Origin: Jeotgalibacillus sp. ET6
GTDB lineage: Bacteria > Bacillota > Bacilli > Bacillales > Jeotgalibacillaceae
Assembly: GCF_029667115.1 (NCBI RefSeq)
Contig: NZ_JARUIU010000008.1
Span: forward strand, 1 to 64,000
Direction: 5' to 3'
DNA: 64,000 nucleotides
Below, piece by piece: positions 34,115-42,221 of this stretch (positions are counted from its first letter, which is position 1; each line of letters begins with the position of its first letter). The notes below the pieces were generated by a model. The model was given only the letters and a program-made list of their open reading frames with translations. It was not told the DNA's origin and ran no database searches. Made by a program: the position numbers and the translations under genes.

Positions 34115-35866
34115 TCATACATCAATATGCGAAAAAGAAATAACATCAAACAAGCCTGTGTCCGTCAGCTTAAGAGAAGGAATGACGGGCAGGGCTAAAA
34201 ATGAAAGAATGGAAAATAAATTAAAGGCCGCATGAGGTGAGACCTGATGCAGGCCATCTAGAACCGTCTGCATATCGTGCTTGGCCTCCTTCACGTTTTT
34301 TATCGACATCAATCCACCCAGACGAAGCTCCATTTCTCCAATGATTTTTCCATCTTGAACGACAACCAGTCCGCCCTGATTTTGCTCCAGCCAATTGACC
34401 GCCTGCAAAATGGCATCATCAGAGGTTCCCGCAGCAATAAGGTTGTGTGAATCATGTGAGACAGTTGATGCAATTGCGCTATTCGGTGCCAAACCAAACC
34501 CTCTAACAATTGCAGTACCTACAGTCCCCAGTGCCTGATGCCGTTCTGCAACTACAAGCTTTTGAAGATCCGTATTAAGAGCAGGATCAAAAAAACCAGC
34601 AGCATCCAGCGCCACCTTTTCTTTTACGTGCTTTGTTTTGATTTGACCAGGGATGATTTCAATAATATTGGCGATCTCTTTTGCCGGTTTTACCTGAAGC
34701 TGTGCTTTTGATACCGGTTTTAAATGAACGGTATTGATGCATTCATCCAGTCCGTCAGCTTTATAGGACCACTCGTTTAAAAGCTTCGACCCCTCTGATA
34801 CAGGTTCTCCGTTTTGAATAACACTCTCGATCTTTACTTCTTTAAGATCTGATATCAGAATCAGGTCTGCCTTCATACCGGGGGCAACAGCTCCTCGGTC
34901 ATGCAGATCATAGCATTGAGCTGCATGTAAGGTTCCCATTTGATAAGCAAGCAGGGGATCAAGGCCGAGTTGAATGGCTTCTTTCACACAATGGTTGACG
35001 CTTCCTTCCTGTATCAGTTCATCAATATGCTTGTCGTCGGTGCAAAATGAAAAACGATGAGCATTTTGATAGGTAACGGCCTGAATTAAGGCAGGAAGAT
35101 TTTTAGATCCGGAGCCCTGGCGGATCATCACCCGCATCCCCAATCGAATTCTCTCAAGGGCTTCTTCCGGTGTCGTGCATTCATGGTCATTCCGGATGCC
35201 GGCAGCTAGATAGCCATTGATTTCATCGGCCGATAAACCGGCTAAATGACCGTCAATCATGCCGGTGCGGGATCGGGCATCATGAATTTTTTGAATCATA
35301 TCGGGCTCTGTGTTCACAACCGCAGGATAATCCATGACCTCGGCAAGACCTAAAACGCGGGGATGATCATATAATGGTCGCAGGCTTTCAGCATTTAAAA
35401 AAGCACCTGCATGTTCAAAAGAAGTTGCAGGAACACTTGATGGCAGAACAAAAAAGATGTCTATAGGAAGATCCTCTGAATTTTGCAGCATATAGTCAAT
35501 CCCTTTAGTCCCTAACACATTTGCAATTTCATGTGGATCAGTAATGATGGTCGTTACACCATGCGGCAAAATGACTTTGGCAAATTCAGACGGCGTCAAA
35601 GTAGTTGATTCCACATGAATATGGCCATCAATAAATCCAGGGGAAACAAATAAGCCATTCGCATCGATCGTTTTAAGTCCTGTATAATTATCTCCTACCG
35701 CAGCAATGGTTCCGTTAATGATAGCAATATCACCTGTGGTAATTTCCCGTGTATACACATTTATGATCCTGCCGTTTTTTATGACAAGATCAGCCGGTCG
35801 TCTGCGCTGAGAGACCTCAATTCGTTTCGTTAATTCCTCCTTGGAGGGGATTGGCTGTTTTTGCAT
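34115..35866 (-). CDS. adeC: Adenine deaminase
   Basis: 583 residues, normal for the Ade/AdeC family of amidohydrolases. N-terminal beta domain and metal site: DLVIKNGRIINVYTREI, then PGFIDGHIHVEST (HxH), DPHEIANVLG, HLAGLSADEINGYLAAGI and FCTDDKH (Asp ligand). The C-terminal domain includes RHQALGTVGTAIVRGFGL and STVSHDSHNLIAAGT. Hydrolyses adenine to hypoxanthine and ammonia for purine salvage, using Mn/Fe. ATG after AAAGGAG. Single gene, divergent from ktrAB. No purine riboswitch was seen in its leader (35867-35960). Confidence 0.93.
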   Translation of the reverse strand: MQKQPIPSKEELTKRIEVSQRRRPADLVIKNGRIINVYTREITTGDIAIINGTIAAVGDNYTGLKTIDANGLFVSPGFIDGHIHVESTTLTPSEFAKVILPHGVTTIITDPHEIANVLGTKGIDYMLQNSEDLPIDIFFVLPSSVPATSFEHAGAFLNAESLRPLYDHPRVLGLAEVMDYPAVVNTEPDMIQKIHDARSRTGMIDGHLAGLSADEINGYLAAGIRNDHECTTPEEALERIRLGMRVMIRQGSGSKNLPALIQAVTYQNAHRFSFCTDDKHIDELIQEGSVNHCVKEAIQLGLDPLLAYQMGTLHAAQCYDLHDRGAVAPGMKADLILISDLKEVKIESVIQNGEPVSEGSKLLNEWSYKADGLDECINTVHLKPVSKAQLQVKPAKEIANIIEIIPGQIKTKHVKEKVALDAAGFFDPALNTDLQKLVVAERHQALGTVGTAIVRGFGLAPNSAIASTVSHDSHNLIAAGTSDDAILQAVNWLEQNQGGLVVVQDGKIIGEMELRLGGLMSIKNVKEAKHDMQTVLDGLHQVSPHAAFNLFSILSFLALPVIPSLKLTDTGLFDVISFSHIDV

Positions 35867-35964
35867 GAGGCGGGCTCCTTTCTACTTTTCTTTGATAAAT
35901 TCTCTTCTGAAAAGTATAGGTCGAGCAGAGCAGAAGAGCAAATAATATTTTTTTGTAAATCCTC

Positions 35965-35993
35965 TTTACTCTTTTAAAGAAGGAGCGTAATAT
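35965..35993 (+). promoter_or_regulatory. Candidate promoter of the ktrAB leader
   Basis: TTTACT (35965-35970), 17 bp, TAATAT (35988-35993). Start of transcription near 36000 would place the riboswitch at the 5' end of the RNA. Confidence 0.5.
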
Positions 35994-36003
35994 TGCTCTC
36001 ATA

Positions 36004-36165
36004 GTAAGATTCTAAGTCGCTGAATTTCTTAAGGAAAACGGGGGAACCACACATGCCTTCTTTTTGGAGGCAAGGGGTGAAGCCTTTAGTTTCAAGGCGG
36101 GGCTACTCTTCATGCCCTAATCCGACAGCTAACCTCGTAAGCGTTAAGGAGAGAGAATGATGCTT
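36004..36165 (+). promoter_or_regulatory. ydaO/yuaA-type c-di-AMP riboswitch
   Basis: Conserved blocks in order: TCGCTGAATTTCTT, AACGGGGGAACCA, GGGGTGAAGCC, GGGGCTACTCTTCATGCCC, TCCGACAGCTAACCTCGTAA and GCGTTAAGGAGAGA. These are the core of the ydaO leader class. In Bacillus it binds cyclic di-AMP and switches off potassium-uptake genes. A terminator hairpin follows (36181-36212) and the gene after it is ktrA, as expected. Confidence 0.93.
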
Positions 36166-36180
36166 GTGAGCCATTAACTG

Positions 36181-36212
36181 ACCACAGGATAATTTCCTCG
36201 TGGATTTTTTTG
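36181..36212 (+). terminator. Riboswitch expression-platform terminator
   Basis: CCAC-A-GGA / TCC-TC-GTGG hairpin followed by ATTTTTTT, about 48 bases before the ktrA start. Confidence 0.8.
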
Positions 36213-36260
36213 TGCAAAAAAGGCAACGATGACAGTAATGATGGAAGAAGGATGGGAAAG

Positions 36261-36917
36261 ATGAGAAAACAATTCGCTGTATTAGGTCTTGGCAGCTTTG
36301 GCGGTCATTTAGTAGAAGAATTTAATGAGATCGGGGCAGATGTTTTTGCCATGGATCGCAATGAAGAAGTAGTAGATCGTTACAGTGACCTTGCCACGCA
36401 TGTAGTACATGGTGATGCCCAGGATGAACAGCTGCTGCTTCAAGCTGGGATCCGTAATTTTGACCTGGTCGTTGTATCATTTGGTGAAAATATTGAAGCA
36501 AGCATTTTAACTACGATTATCTTAACGGATATCGGTGTAAAAGAAATCTGGGTAAAAGCGTCAAGCTTATATCATCAAAAGGTTCTGGAGAAAATTGGTG
36601 CGACACGAGTCATCCGTCCCGAAAAAGACATGGCCAGAAGAATCGCGCACCGTCTAACTTCCGAGCACTTTATTGACTATGTGGAGCTGTCAGATGAGCA
36701 CTCCATGGTGGAAATTAAAGCTACACCCAAAATTGTAGGAAAGACGCTTGCTACTTTAAATGTGAGAAACCGGTTCGGATGTAATATTGTTGGGATTTAC
36801 CGCAACCATGACATGCTTGTATCACCGAGTGGAGAAGACAAAGTGCTTGAGGGAGATGTTTTAATCGTTATTGGTGAAAACCGTAAACTTCATCGATTTG
36901 AGAAGCAGGGAGTCTGA
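36261..36917 (+). CDS. ktrA: Potassium channel regulatory subunit KtrA/KtrC (RCK)
   Basis: 218 residues from ATG 36261 (AAGAAGGA 8-9 bases upstream); ATG 36252 is an alternative, and the longer frame from 36210 starts in the terminator T-run. RCK_N domain: KQFAVLGLGSFGGHLVEEFNEIG (nucleotide fold), MDRNEEVVDRY, VVHGDAQDEQLL, VVVSFGENIEASI; RCK_C domain at the C terminus (MVEIKATPKIVGKTL...DVLIVIGENRKLHRFE). Forms a cytoplasmic ring that gates KtrB in response to ATP/ADP and c-di-AMP. Five bases separate it from ktrB. Confidence 0.93.
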   Translation: MRKQFAVLGLGSFGGHLVEEFNEIGADVFAMDRNEEVVDRYSDLATHVVHGDAQDEQLLLQAGIRNFDLVVVSFGENIEASILTTIILTDIGVKEIWVKASSLYHQKVLEKIGATRVIRPEKDMARRIAHRLTSEHFIDYVELSDEHSMVEIKATPKIVGKTLATLNVRNRFGCNIVGIYRNHDMLVSPSGEDKVLEGDVLIVIGENRKLHRFEKQGV

Positions 36918-36922
36918 CCTAT

Positions 36923-38242
36923 ATGAAAAAGACGGGCACGTTAACTCCCCCGCAGCTTTTAATTGCTGTTTTTATCATTAGCATTTCTATCGGAACTTTG
37001 TTGCTGAAGCTGCCCTTCGCTTCTACAGGAGAGCTAAGCTGGCTGGATGCTTTTTTTACCGCAGTTTCAGCCATGACTGTCACAGGGCTTGCTGTAGTAG
37101 ACACCGGGACCATGTACACAATTTTCGGTCAGGTTGTGATTATGTGTCTGATTCAGCTTGGCGGGCTAGGAATTATGACATTTGCGGTTTTAATTTTCCT
37201 CTTGCTTGGAAGAAAGATCGGCTTTAAGGAAAGGCTCATTATCCAGCAGTCCTTAAATCAAAATGGTGCAGGAGGAATTATCAGGCTAGCAATCGAGCTT
37301 GCGATCTTTGCTTTTATTATAGAAGCTTTTGCTGTTATGCTGCTCGCAACTGTATGGGTCCCTGAGTTTGGCATGGCAAAAGGGCTTTACTTCAGCTTGT
37401 TTCATGCTGTATCTGCCTTTAATAATGCGGGCTTCGGGTTAAAGGCAGATAGTTTATCCGGCTATGTAAATGATCCTCTTATTAATATCGTCATCTCCGC
37501 TCTGTTTATACTTGGGGGGATCGGGTTTACTGTGCTGATTGACCTTTGGCATTCCCGTTCTGTTAAACAATTGAGCCTGCACACAAAAATCATGGTGCTT
37601 GGAACCTTTGTTTTAAACGTGGTGGCAATGCTTTACATCTTCCTGAATGAATATGGAAATCCTCTCACGCTGGGATCAATGGAACTGGATGGAAAGCTGT
37701 GGGCCTCCTATTTTCAGGCTGTAACGCCGCGGACGGCAGGCTTTAATACGCTCGATATCGCCAGTTTGGATGATTCGTCTATTTTATTCATTATTGTCCT
37801 CATGTTTATTGGGGCAGGCAGTGCATCAACCGGCGGGGGGATAAAAGTGACGACCTTTGTGATTATTCTGCTTGCCACTGTTTCTTTTTTCAGAAGAAAA
37901 GCAGAGATTAATTTATTCAGCCGTCAGATCAAGCAGGAGCTTGTCTTTAAATCACTGGCTATTGCCATGAGCAGCATATTGCTTGTGACGTTTGCTCTGA
38001 TGATTTTAACCCATACGGAAAGCGGCTTTACCTTTATAGAAATTGTGTTTGAAACCGTCTCTGCTTTTGGAACGGTGGGTTTATCCATGGGCATAACAGG
38101 TAATTTAAGCGAAGCAGGGAAGGTAGTGCTCATCGTGGTGATGTTTGTAGGGAAGCTGGGTCCGCTGACACTTGCTTTTTCAATCGCAAAGCCGGATCAC
38201 AGTAAGATAAAATATCCGAAAACCGATGTTCTCGCGGGATAA
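36923..38242 (+). CDS. ktrB: Potassium uptake channel KtrB
   Basis: 439 residues, Trk/Ktr/HKT superfamily: four M1-P-M2 repeats with pore-loop glycines in SAMTVTGLAVVDTGT, SAFNNAGFGL, TPRTAGFNT and SAFGTVGLSMGIT. The intramembrane gating loop (about residues 300-320, GAGSASTGGGIKV) is present. Sodium-coupled potassium uptake across the cytoplasmic membrane, gated by KtrA. Under the same c-di-AMP riboswitch as ktrA. A terminator follows. Confidence 0.93.
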   Translation: MKKTGTLTPPQLLIAVFIISISIGTLLLKLPFASTGELSWLDAFFTAVSAMTVTGLAVVDTGTMYTIFGQVVIMCLIQLGGLGIMTFAVLIFLLLGRKIGFKERLIIQQSLNQNGAGGIIRLAIELAIFAFIIEAFAVMLLATVWVPEFGMAKGLYFSLFHAVSAFNNAGFGLKADSLSGYVNDPLINIVISALFILGGIGFTVLIDLWHSRSVKQLSLHTKIMVLGTFVLNVVAMLYIFLNEYGNPLTLGSMELDGKLWASYFQAVTPRTAGFNTLDIASLDDSSILFIIVLMFIGAGSASTGGGIKVTTFVIILLATVSFFRRKAEINLFSRQIKQELVFKSLAIAMSSILLVTFALMILTHTESGFTFIEIVFETVSAFGTVGLSMGITGNLSEAGKVVLIVVMFVGKLGPLTLAFSIAKPDHSKIKYPKTDVLAG

Positions 38243-38290
38243 GAGAACGTCAACTTACAGATCGTTAAGTATTTGTAGAGATCAATTTTT

Positions 38291-38322
38291 GGAGGCTGGG
38301 ACAAATCGTCTCAGCCTTTTTA
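38291..38322. terminator. Terminator, GGCTGGGACA type
   Basis: AGGCTGGGAC-AAAT-CGTCTCAGCCT followed by TTTTTAT. Confidence 0.85.
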
Positions 38323-38361
38323 TATTCAGTTTAAAAAGCATAAAGGCATACTCATACAGAT

Positions 38362-39000
38362 TTACTTTGCTGTTTTAAAGAAGTCATTTGAAATTTTCTC
38401 AAGCTCGATTTTCTCAGGTTTGCACGGGTGCAGGAGGTCTTTAAGCTCCTGTTCCGGCGTATTTGGATTCAGCCATTTTGAATAAGCGTCAGGCTCTAAA
38501 ATCACAGGCATTCTATCATGAATGGAAGCCATTTTTTCATTCGGCTGGGTAGTTAATATTGTGCAGCTCCGAATACTGCCTTCCTCGCTTTTCCATGTCT
38601 CCCACAGACCGGCAAAGGTAATAAGAGAATCATGAGAGGGCTTGATTGCATAAGGCTGCTTTTCTCTGCTGTTGATTTTATGCCATTCATAAAAGGAGGA
38701 AGCAGGGATTAAACACCTCTTTTTTTGAAATGCCCGCTTAAAGCTGGGTTTTTCAGCTGCAGTTTCTGACCGTGCGTTAAATGTTTTATAGCCAACTTTT
38801 TCATCCTTAGCAAACGGAGGAATAAGCCCCCATCGAAATTGAACAGGATACCGAACCTCATCTACTTCTACAACAGCAGTGACATATTGAGAAGGGGCAA
38901 TATTCGTTCCTGTTGCATACTCAAAGTCGCCCCTCATTTTAAAATCGTAATGAGCTTTTAAATCTGCAAGCGCCTCGATCAGTGAAAACCTGCCGCACAT
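38362..39000 (-). CDS. SOS response-associated peptidase / abasic-site cross-linker (YedK/HMCES)
   Basis: 212 residues. The start is fixed at ATG 39000 because the mature protein must begin with the catalytic Cys after Met removal (MCGRFSL); AGGAG lies 8 bases upstream. Further motifs: NARSETAAEKPSFK (N and E of the active site), CLIPASSFYEW and HDRMPVIL (catalytic His). The protein forms a thiazolidine link to abasic sites in single-stranded DNA and protects them. No LexA box was identified by eye in the leader. Single gene. Confidence 0.93.
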   Translation of the reverse strand: MCGRFSLIEALADLKAHYDFKMRGDFEYATGTNIAPSQYVTAVVEVDEVRYPVQFRWGLIPPFAKDEKVGYKTFNARSETAAEKPSFKRAFQKKRCLIPASSFYEWHKINSREKQPYAIKPSHDSLITFAGLWETWKSEEGSIRSCTILTTQPNEKMASIHDRMPVILEPDAYSKWLNPNTPEQELKDLLHPCKPEKIELEKISNDFFKTAK

Positions 39001-39233
39001 ATGCCATGCTCCTCTCTCATTCGTTTTCATCAGTTTAACAAATTAAAAGAAGTGAATAAACAATAACAGCTTTTGGAAAATGGTAAACAGAGTGATTGAG
39101 TGTAAAAAGACAGAAAATACTAAATATATTTAATAGTTAGACTTTTGGGTTATTTTGGGTATTCGCTTGAAATCTTTCGTTCTACGAAGGATAATGGGTA
39201 AGAATCTTTTACATATATAGGGGGACAATTTAA

Positions 39234-39740
39234 ATGAAGAAATTTTGGTTAATTACAGCACTGGCAGGAGCATTAACCATGGCTGCCTGTTCATCAGATG
39301 AAACCGCAAACGAGCCAGCAGAAGAGGACGATTCAGCGGAGGAAGTGATGACAGAAGAACCCGCTGAGGAAGAAGAAGAATCGTCTCTTTTTGTCGTTGG
39401 AGATGAAGCAGATGTTAATGGAGCAGCAATGTCAGTCACACAAGCAGGAGTAGTTGAAGAAATTGATGAAACGCAAAGAGTTTATGAAATCTCATTGAAT
39501 GTAACAAATGATTCGGAAGAAGAATTGACTATTACAAATGAAAACTTTGTAATGATGGACCTTGCAGATGAAGAAAAAGAAGCTCATGGAGAAGAAGTAA
39601 ATGTCACAATTCCATCAGGTGAATCTGCGGAAGCAACATTTCAATATGCAGCCTCTACTTCAACCGCCTTCAAATGGATTGGTACATTCGAAGAGGAAGA
39701 AGTCGAATGGCGTCTACCGGGAATTACTGCACTTGACTAA
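39234..39740 (+). CDS. DUF4352-type lipoprotein
   Basis: 168 residues. Lipoprotein signal peptide MKKFWLITALAGALTMAAC (lipobox Cys 19), then a very acidic linker (about residues 22-50, mainly E and D), then a beta-sandwich of DUF4352 type (VGDEADVNGAAMSVTQAGVV, YEISLNVTNDSEEELTITNENF, IPSGESAEATFQYA). Anchored outside the cytoplasmic membrane. DUF4352 domains are found in many Bacillus lipoproteins; function unknown. Single gene. Confidence 0.82.
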   Translation: MKKFWLITALAGALTMAACSSDETANEPAEEDDSAEEVMTEEPAEEEEESSLFVVGDEADVNGAAMSVTQAGVVEEIDETQRVYEISLNVTNDSEEELTITNENFVMMDLADEEKEAHGEEVNVTIPSGESAEATFQYAASTSTAFKWIGTFEEEEVEWRLPGITALD

Positions 39741-39763
39741 CTTTATAGAAAGCGAAAGTTATG

Positions 39764-39792
39764 TTGACAGAACAATCCTCATCTAGTAGAGT
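39764..39792 (+). promoter_or_regulatory. SigA promoter of the S-box leader
   Basis: TTGACA (39764-39769), 17 bp, TAGAGT (39787-39792); about 30 bp before the riboswitch. Confidence 0.7.
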
Positions 39793-39819
39793 AATCGTAA
39801 TTAATTAAATAGTTTGGAT

Positions 39820-39942
39820 TCTTATCAAGAGAGGTGGAGGGAACAGGCCCTGCGAAACCTCAGCAACCTTCATGATCTTCATTTCATGAAAAGGTGCTAA
39901 CTCCAGCTTGCACACAAAACCGTGCAAGGAAGATAAGGAGAG
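39820..39942 (+). promoter_or_regulatory. SAM-I (S-box) riboswitch
   Basis: All S-box blocks are present: CTTATCAAGAGAGGTGGAGG, GGGAACAGGCCCTGCGAAACC, TCAGCAACC, the AAGGTGCTAACTCCAGC core and the closing AAGATAAGGAGAG that pairs with the start. Binding of S-adenosylmethionine favours the terminator at 39959-39990 and shuts off the methionine genes downstream. Confidence 0.97.
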
Positions 39943-39958
39943 TTGTAAACAAACCTAC

Positions 39959-39990
39959 AGGTCTTCTTATACAAATAAGAAGGCCTTTTT
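39959..39990 (+). terminator. S-box expression-platform terminator
   Basis: AGGTCTTCTTAT / ATAAGAAGGCCT stem followed by TTTTATTTTA. Confidence 0.92.
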
Positions 39991-39996
39991 ATTTTA

Positions 39997-40280
39997 AAAG
40001 CGTAAGGCGCTCGTTCAGCTTCGACAAGCATAAGACGCCCTGCACAAATAGGCGCTTTTTGCCTATTGGGCAGGGTGGCTTATGACCTCGAGGAGCTAGC
40101 GCCTGAAGCTGGATAAAGTAAAAGCGTAAGGCGCTCGTCCAGCTCCGACCAGCATAAGACGACTTGCACAAATAGGCGCTTTTTGCCTATTGGGCAGAGT
40201 GGCTTATGACCTCGAGGAGCTAGCGCCTGAAGCTGGATAGGGTAAAATCTGAAGGCGCTCGCCCAGCTTCGACAAGCATA
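39997..40280. repeat. Tandem intergenic repeats (period 124 bp, two full copies and one 5' fragment)
   Basis: Units begin at about 40001, 40125 and 40249 with CGTAAGGCGCTCG / CTGAAGGCGCTCG. Each full unit is a large imperfect hairpin: GGCGCTCG-TCCAGCT-TCGAC-AAGCATAAGACG pairs with GGCTTATGACCTCGAGGAGC-TAGCGCC-TGAAGCTGGA, around an inner AAATAGGCGC-TTTTT-GCCTATT hairpin. The third unit stops after about 32 bp. This is a repeat type seen between genes in many Bacillus genomes. It lies between the S-box terminator and yitJ, so read-through RNA contains it. Confidence 0.85.
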
Positions 40281-40358
40281 TAACAAATTGGTAAGCATAG
40301 TAGATGATTGAGAAGAGAAAGGCTTAAGGACCGCAGTGAGAGGGAGAGGAGAATGAAT

Positions 40359-42221
40359 ATGAAGCTTGAGGATGCGCTGAAAGAAAAAATACTTATAGCA
40401 GACGGTGCGATGGGGACATTGCTTTATTCATACGGAACGGATCAGTGCTTTGAGGAGCTGAATATCTCGCAGGCAGAACATATTCAGCAGATACATTCTG
40501 CTTATATCGAAGCAGGGGCAGATGTTATTCAAACCAACACGTACGGAGGCAATTACCTGAAGCTGGAGAGGTACGGTCTACAGGATCATGTAAAAGAAAT
40601 AAACAGCGCAGCAGTTCGAAATGCTAAGAAAGCAGCCGGTGAAACGACGCATGTGCTGGGAACAATCGGCGGCATCAGAAGCATTCGTCCTCAATCCATC
40701 GAGCTCGAAGAAATTAAGCGAACATTCAGAGAGCAGCTATACTGCTTGCTGCTTGAAGGGGTGGACGGGCTTCTGCTTGAAACGTATTACGATCTGGAAG
40801 AGCTTTCCACAGTAGTCCAGATCGCACGAAAAGCTACAGATTTGCCGATTATCGCACAGGTCTCCCTGCAGGAAATAGGAGTGCTTCAGGATGGAACTCC
40901 TGTTGGGGCTGCTTTGAAGCAGCTGGAGGAGCTTGGAGCTAATGGAGTCGGGATTAATTGCCGGCAGGGTCCCTTTCATATGCTCCGGTCACTTGAAAGT
41001 GTGCCGCTTCCTAAGCAGGCTTTTTTATCTTCTTATCCTAATGCCAGTCTCCCTTCTTTTACAGATGGCGGCCTGCAGTATAACAATAATCCTGAATATT
41101 TCGGGGAAGTGGCAAAATCGTTTCAGGCTCAGGGGGTAAGACTGCTTGGAGGCTGCTGCGGAACAACGCCGGATCATACACGCGCCTTTTCTAATGCACT
41201 CAAAGGAGCAGTCCCTGTAACGGAGAAAAAAATCCGTGAGCCTGAGTCAAAAATTGAAGTCAGATCAAGAGCAATCGATCTTCCCGAATCGCTGCCATCC
41301 ATTGTCGCATCGAGGCCTTCAGTAGTAGTGGAGCTGGATCCTCCAAAAAAACTCAACACAGAAGCGTTTATGCGAGGAGCTAAAGCTTTAACAGAAGCTG
41401 GGGCAGATGCCATTACACTTGCCGACAATTCACTGGCAAGTCCACGGGTTTCAAATGAGTCACTTGGCCATTTAATTAAAGAAAAAATCGGTGCAAGACC
41501 GCTTGTTCATATTACCTGCAGGGACCGAAATCTGATTGGGCTCCAGTCTCATTTAATGGGCCTTCATACACTGGGTCTTCACGATCTGCTCGCTGTGACG
41601 GGTGACCCGACAAAAGTGGGGGACTTCCCTGGAGCGACTTCGGTATATGATGTTTCTTCCTTTGAGCTGATTGAAATGATCAGCCAGCTTAATCGCGGAG
41701 TTTCCATGTCAGGAAAAGACTTGGGGGAATCGACTTCATTCTCAATCGGAGCTGCCTTTAACCCGCATGTCAGAAGTGTAGAGCGTGCTGTTTTACGAAT
41801 GGAGAAAAAAATTGCAGCAGGTGCAGATTACTTTATGAGTCAGCCGGTTTTTTCACAGGAAAAACTGCTTGAAGTCTATGAGCACACGAAGCATATTGAA
41901 AAGCCGATGTATATTGGATTGATGCCGTTAACGGGAAGCCGCAATGCAGAATTTCTTCATAATGAAGTACCGGGCATTAAGCTTTCAGATGAGGTGCGGG
42001 AACGGATGGCAAGAGTATCAGGCGATAAAGAGCAGTCCGCTAAAGAAGGGATTGCCATCACAAAATCTCTCATCGACGCAGCGCTTGAGCTTTTTAACGG
42101 GATTTATTTAATTACCCCTTTTATGCGCTACGAAGTGACTGCTGAACTGACGAAATACGCAAATAAACAAGCTGCAAAAAGAGCCGGAGGGATTCACAAT
42201 GTGTCCAACATTATTCACTGA
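40359..42221 (+). CDS. yitJ: Homocysteine S-methyltransferase / methylenetetrahydrofolate reductase fusion
   Basis: 620 residues from ATG 40359 (AGGAG 7 bases upstream). The N-terminal half is a zinc-dependent homocysteine methyltransferase domain (ILIADGAMGTLLYSYG, IQTNTYGGN, GVGINCRQGP and the zinc motif GGCCGTTPDH). The C-terminal half, from about residue 300, is a MetF-type reductase (VVVELDPPK, ADAITLADNSLASPR, HITCRDRNLIGLQSHL, VTGDPTKVGDFPG, YFMSQPVF). It makes 5-methyl-THF for methionine synthesis. SAM-riboswitch controlled, and metH begins inside its last codons. Confidence 0.93.
   Translation: MKLEDALKEKILIADGAMGTLLYSYGTDQCFEELNISQAEHIQQIHSAYIEAGADVIQTNTYGGNYLKLERYGLQDHVKEINSAAVRNAKKAAGETTHVLGTIGGIRSIRPQSIELEEIKRTFREQLYCLLLEGVDGLLLETYYDLEELSTVVQIARKATDLPIIAQVSLQEIGVLQDGTPVGAALKQLEELGANGVGINCRQGPFHMLRSLESVPLPKQAFLSSYPNASLPSFTDGGLQYNNNPEYFGEVAKSFQAQGVRLLGGCCGTTPDHTRAFSNALKGAVPVTEKKIREPESKIEVRSRAIDLPESLPSIVASRPSVVVELDPPKKLNTEAFMRGAKALTEAGADAITLADNSLASPRVSNESLGHLIKEKIGARPLVHITCRDRNLIGLQSHLMGLHTLGLHDLLAVTGDPTKVGDFPGATSVYDVSSFELIEMISQLNRGVSMSGKDLGESTSFSIGAAFNPHVRSVERAVLRMEKKIAAGADYFMSQPVFSQEKLLEVYEHTKHIEKPMYIGLMPLTGSRNAEFLHNEVPGIKLSDEVRERMARVSGDKEQSAKEGIAITKSLIDAALELFNGIYLITPFMRYEVTAELTKYANKQAAKRAGGIHNVSNIIH

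Noticed and set aside
35867-35960. Purine riboswitch in front of adenine deaminase
   Set aside because: No guanine/adenine aptamer core or PurBox pair was found in the leader.
39894-40298. Open frames in the tandem repeats before yitJ (63, 60 and 72 codons)
   Set aside because: Generated by the repeat unit itself on both strands; no ribosome-binding sites and no protein-like conservation.
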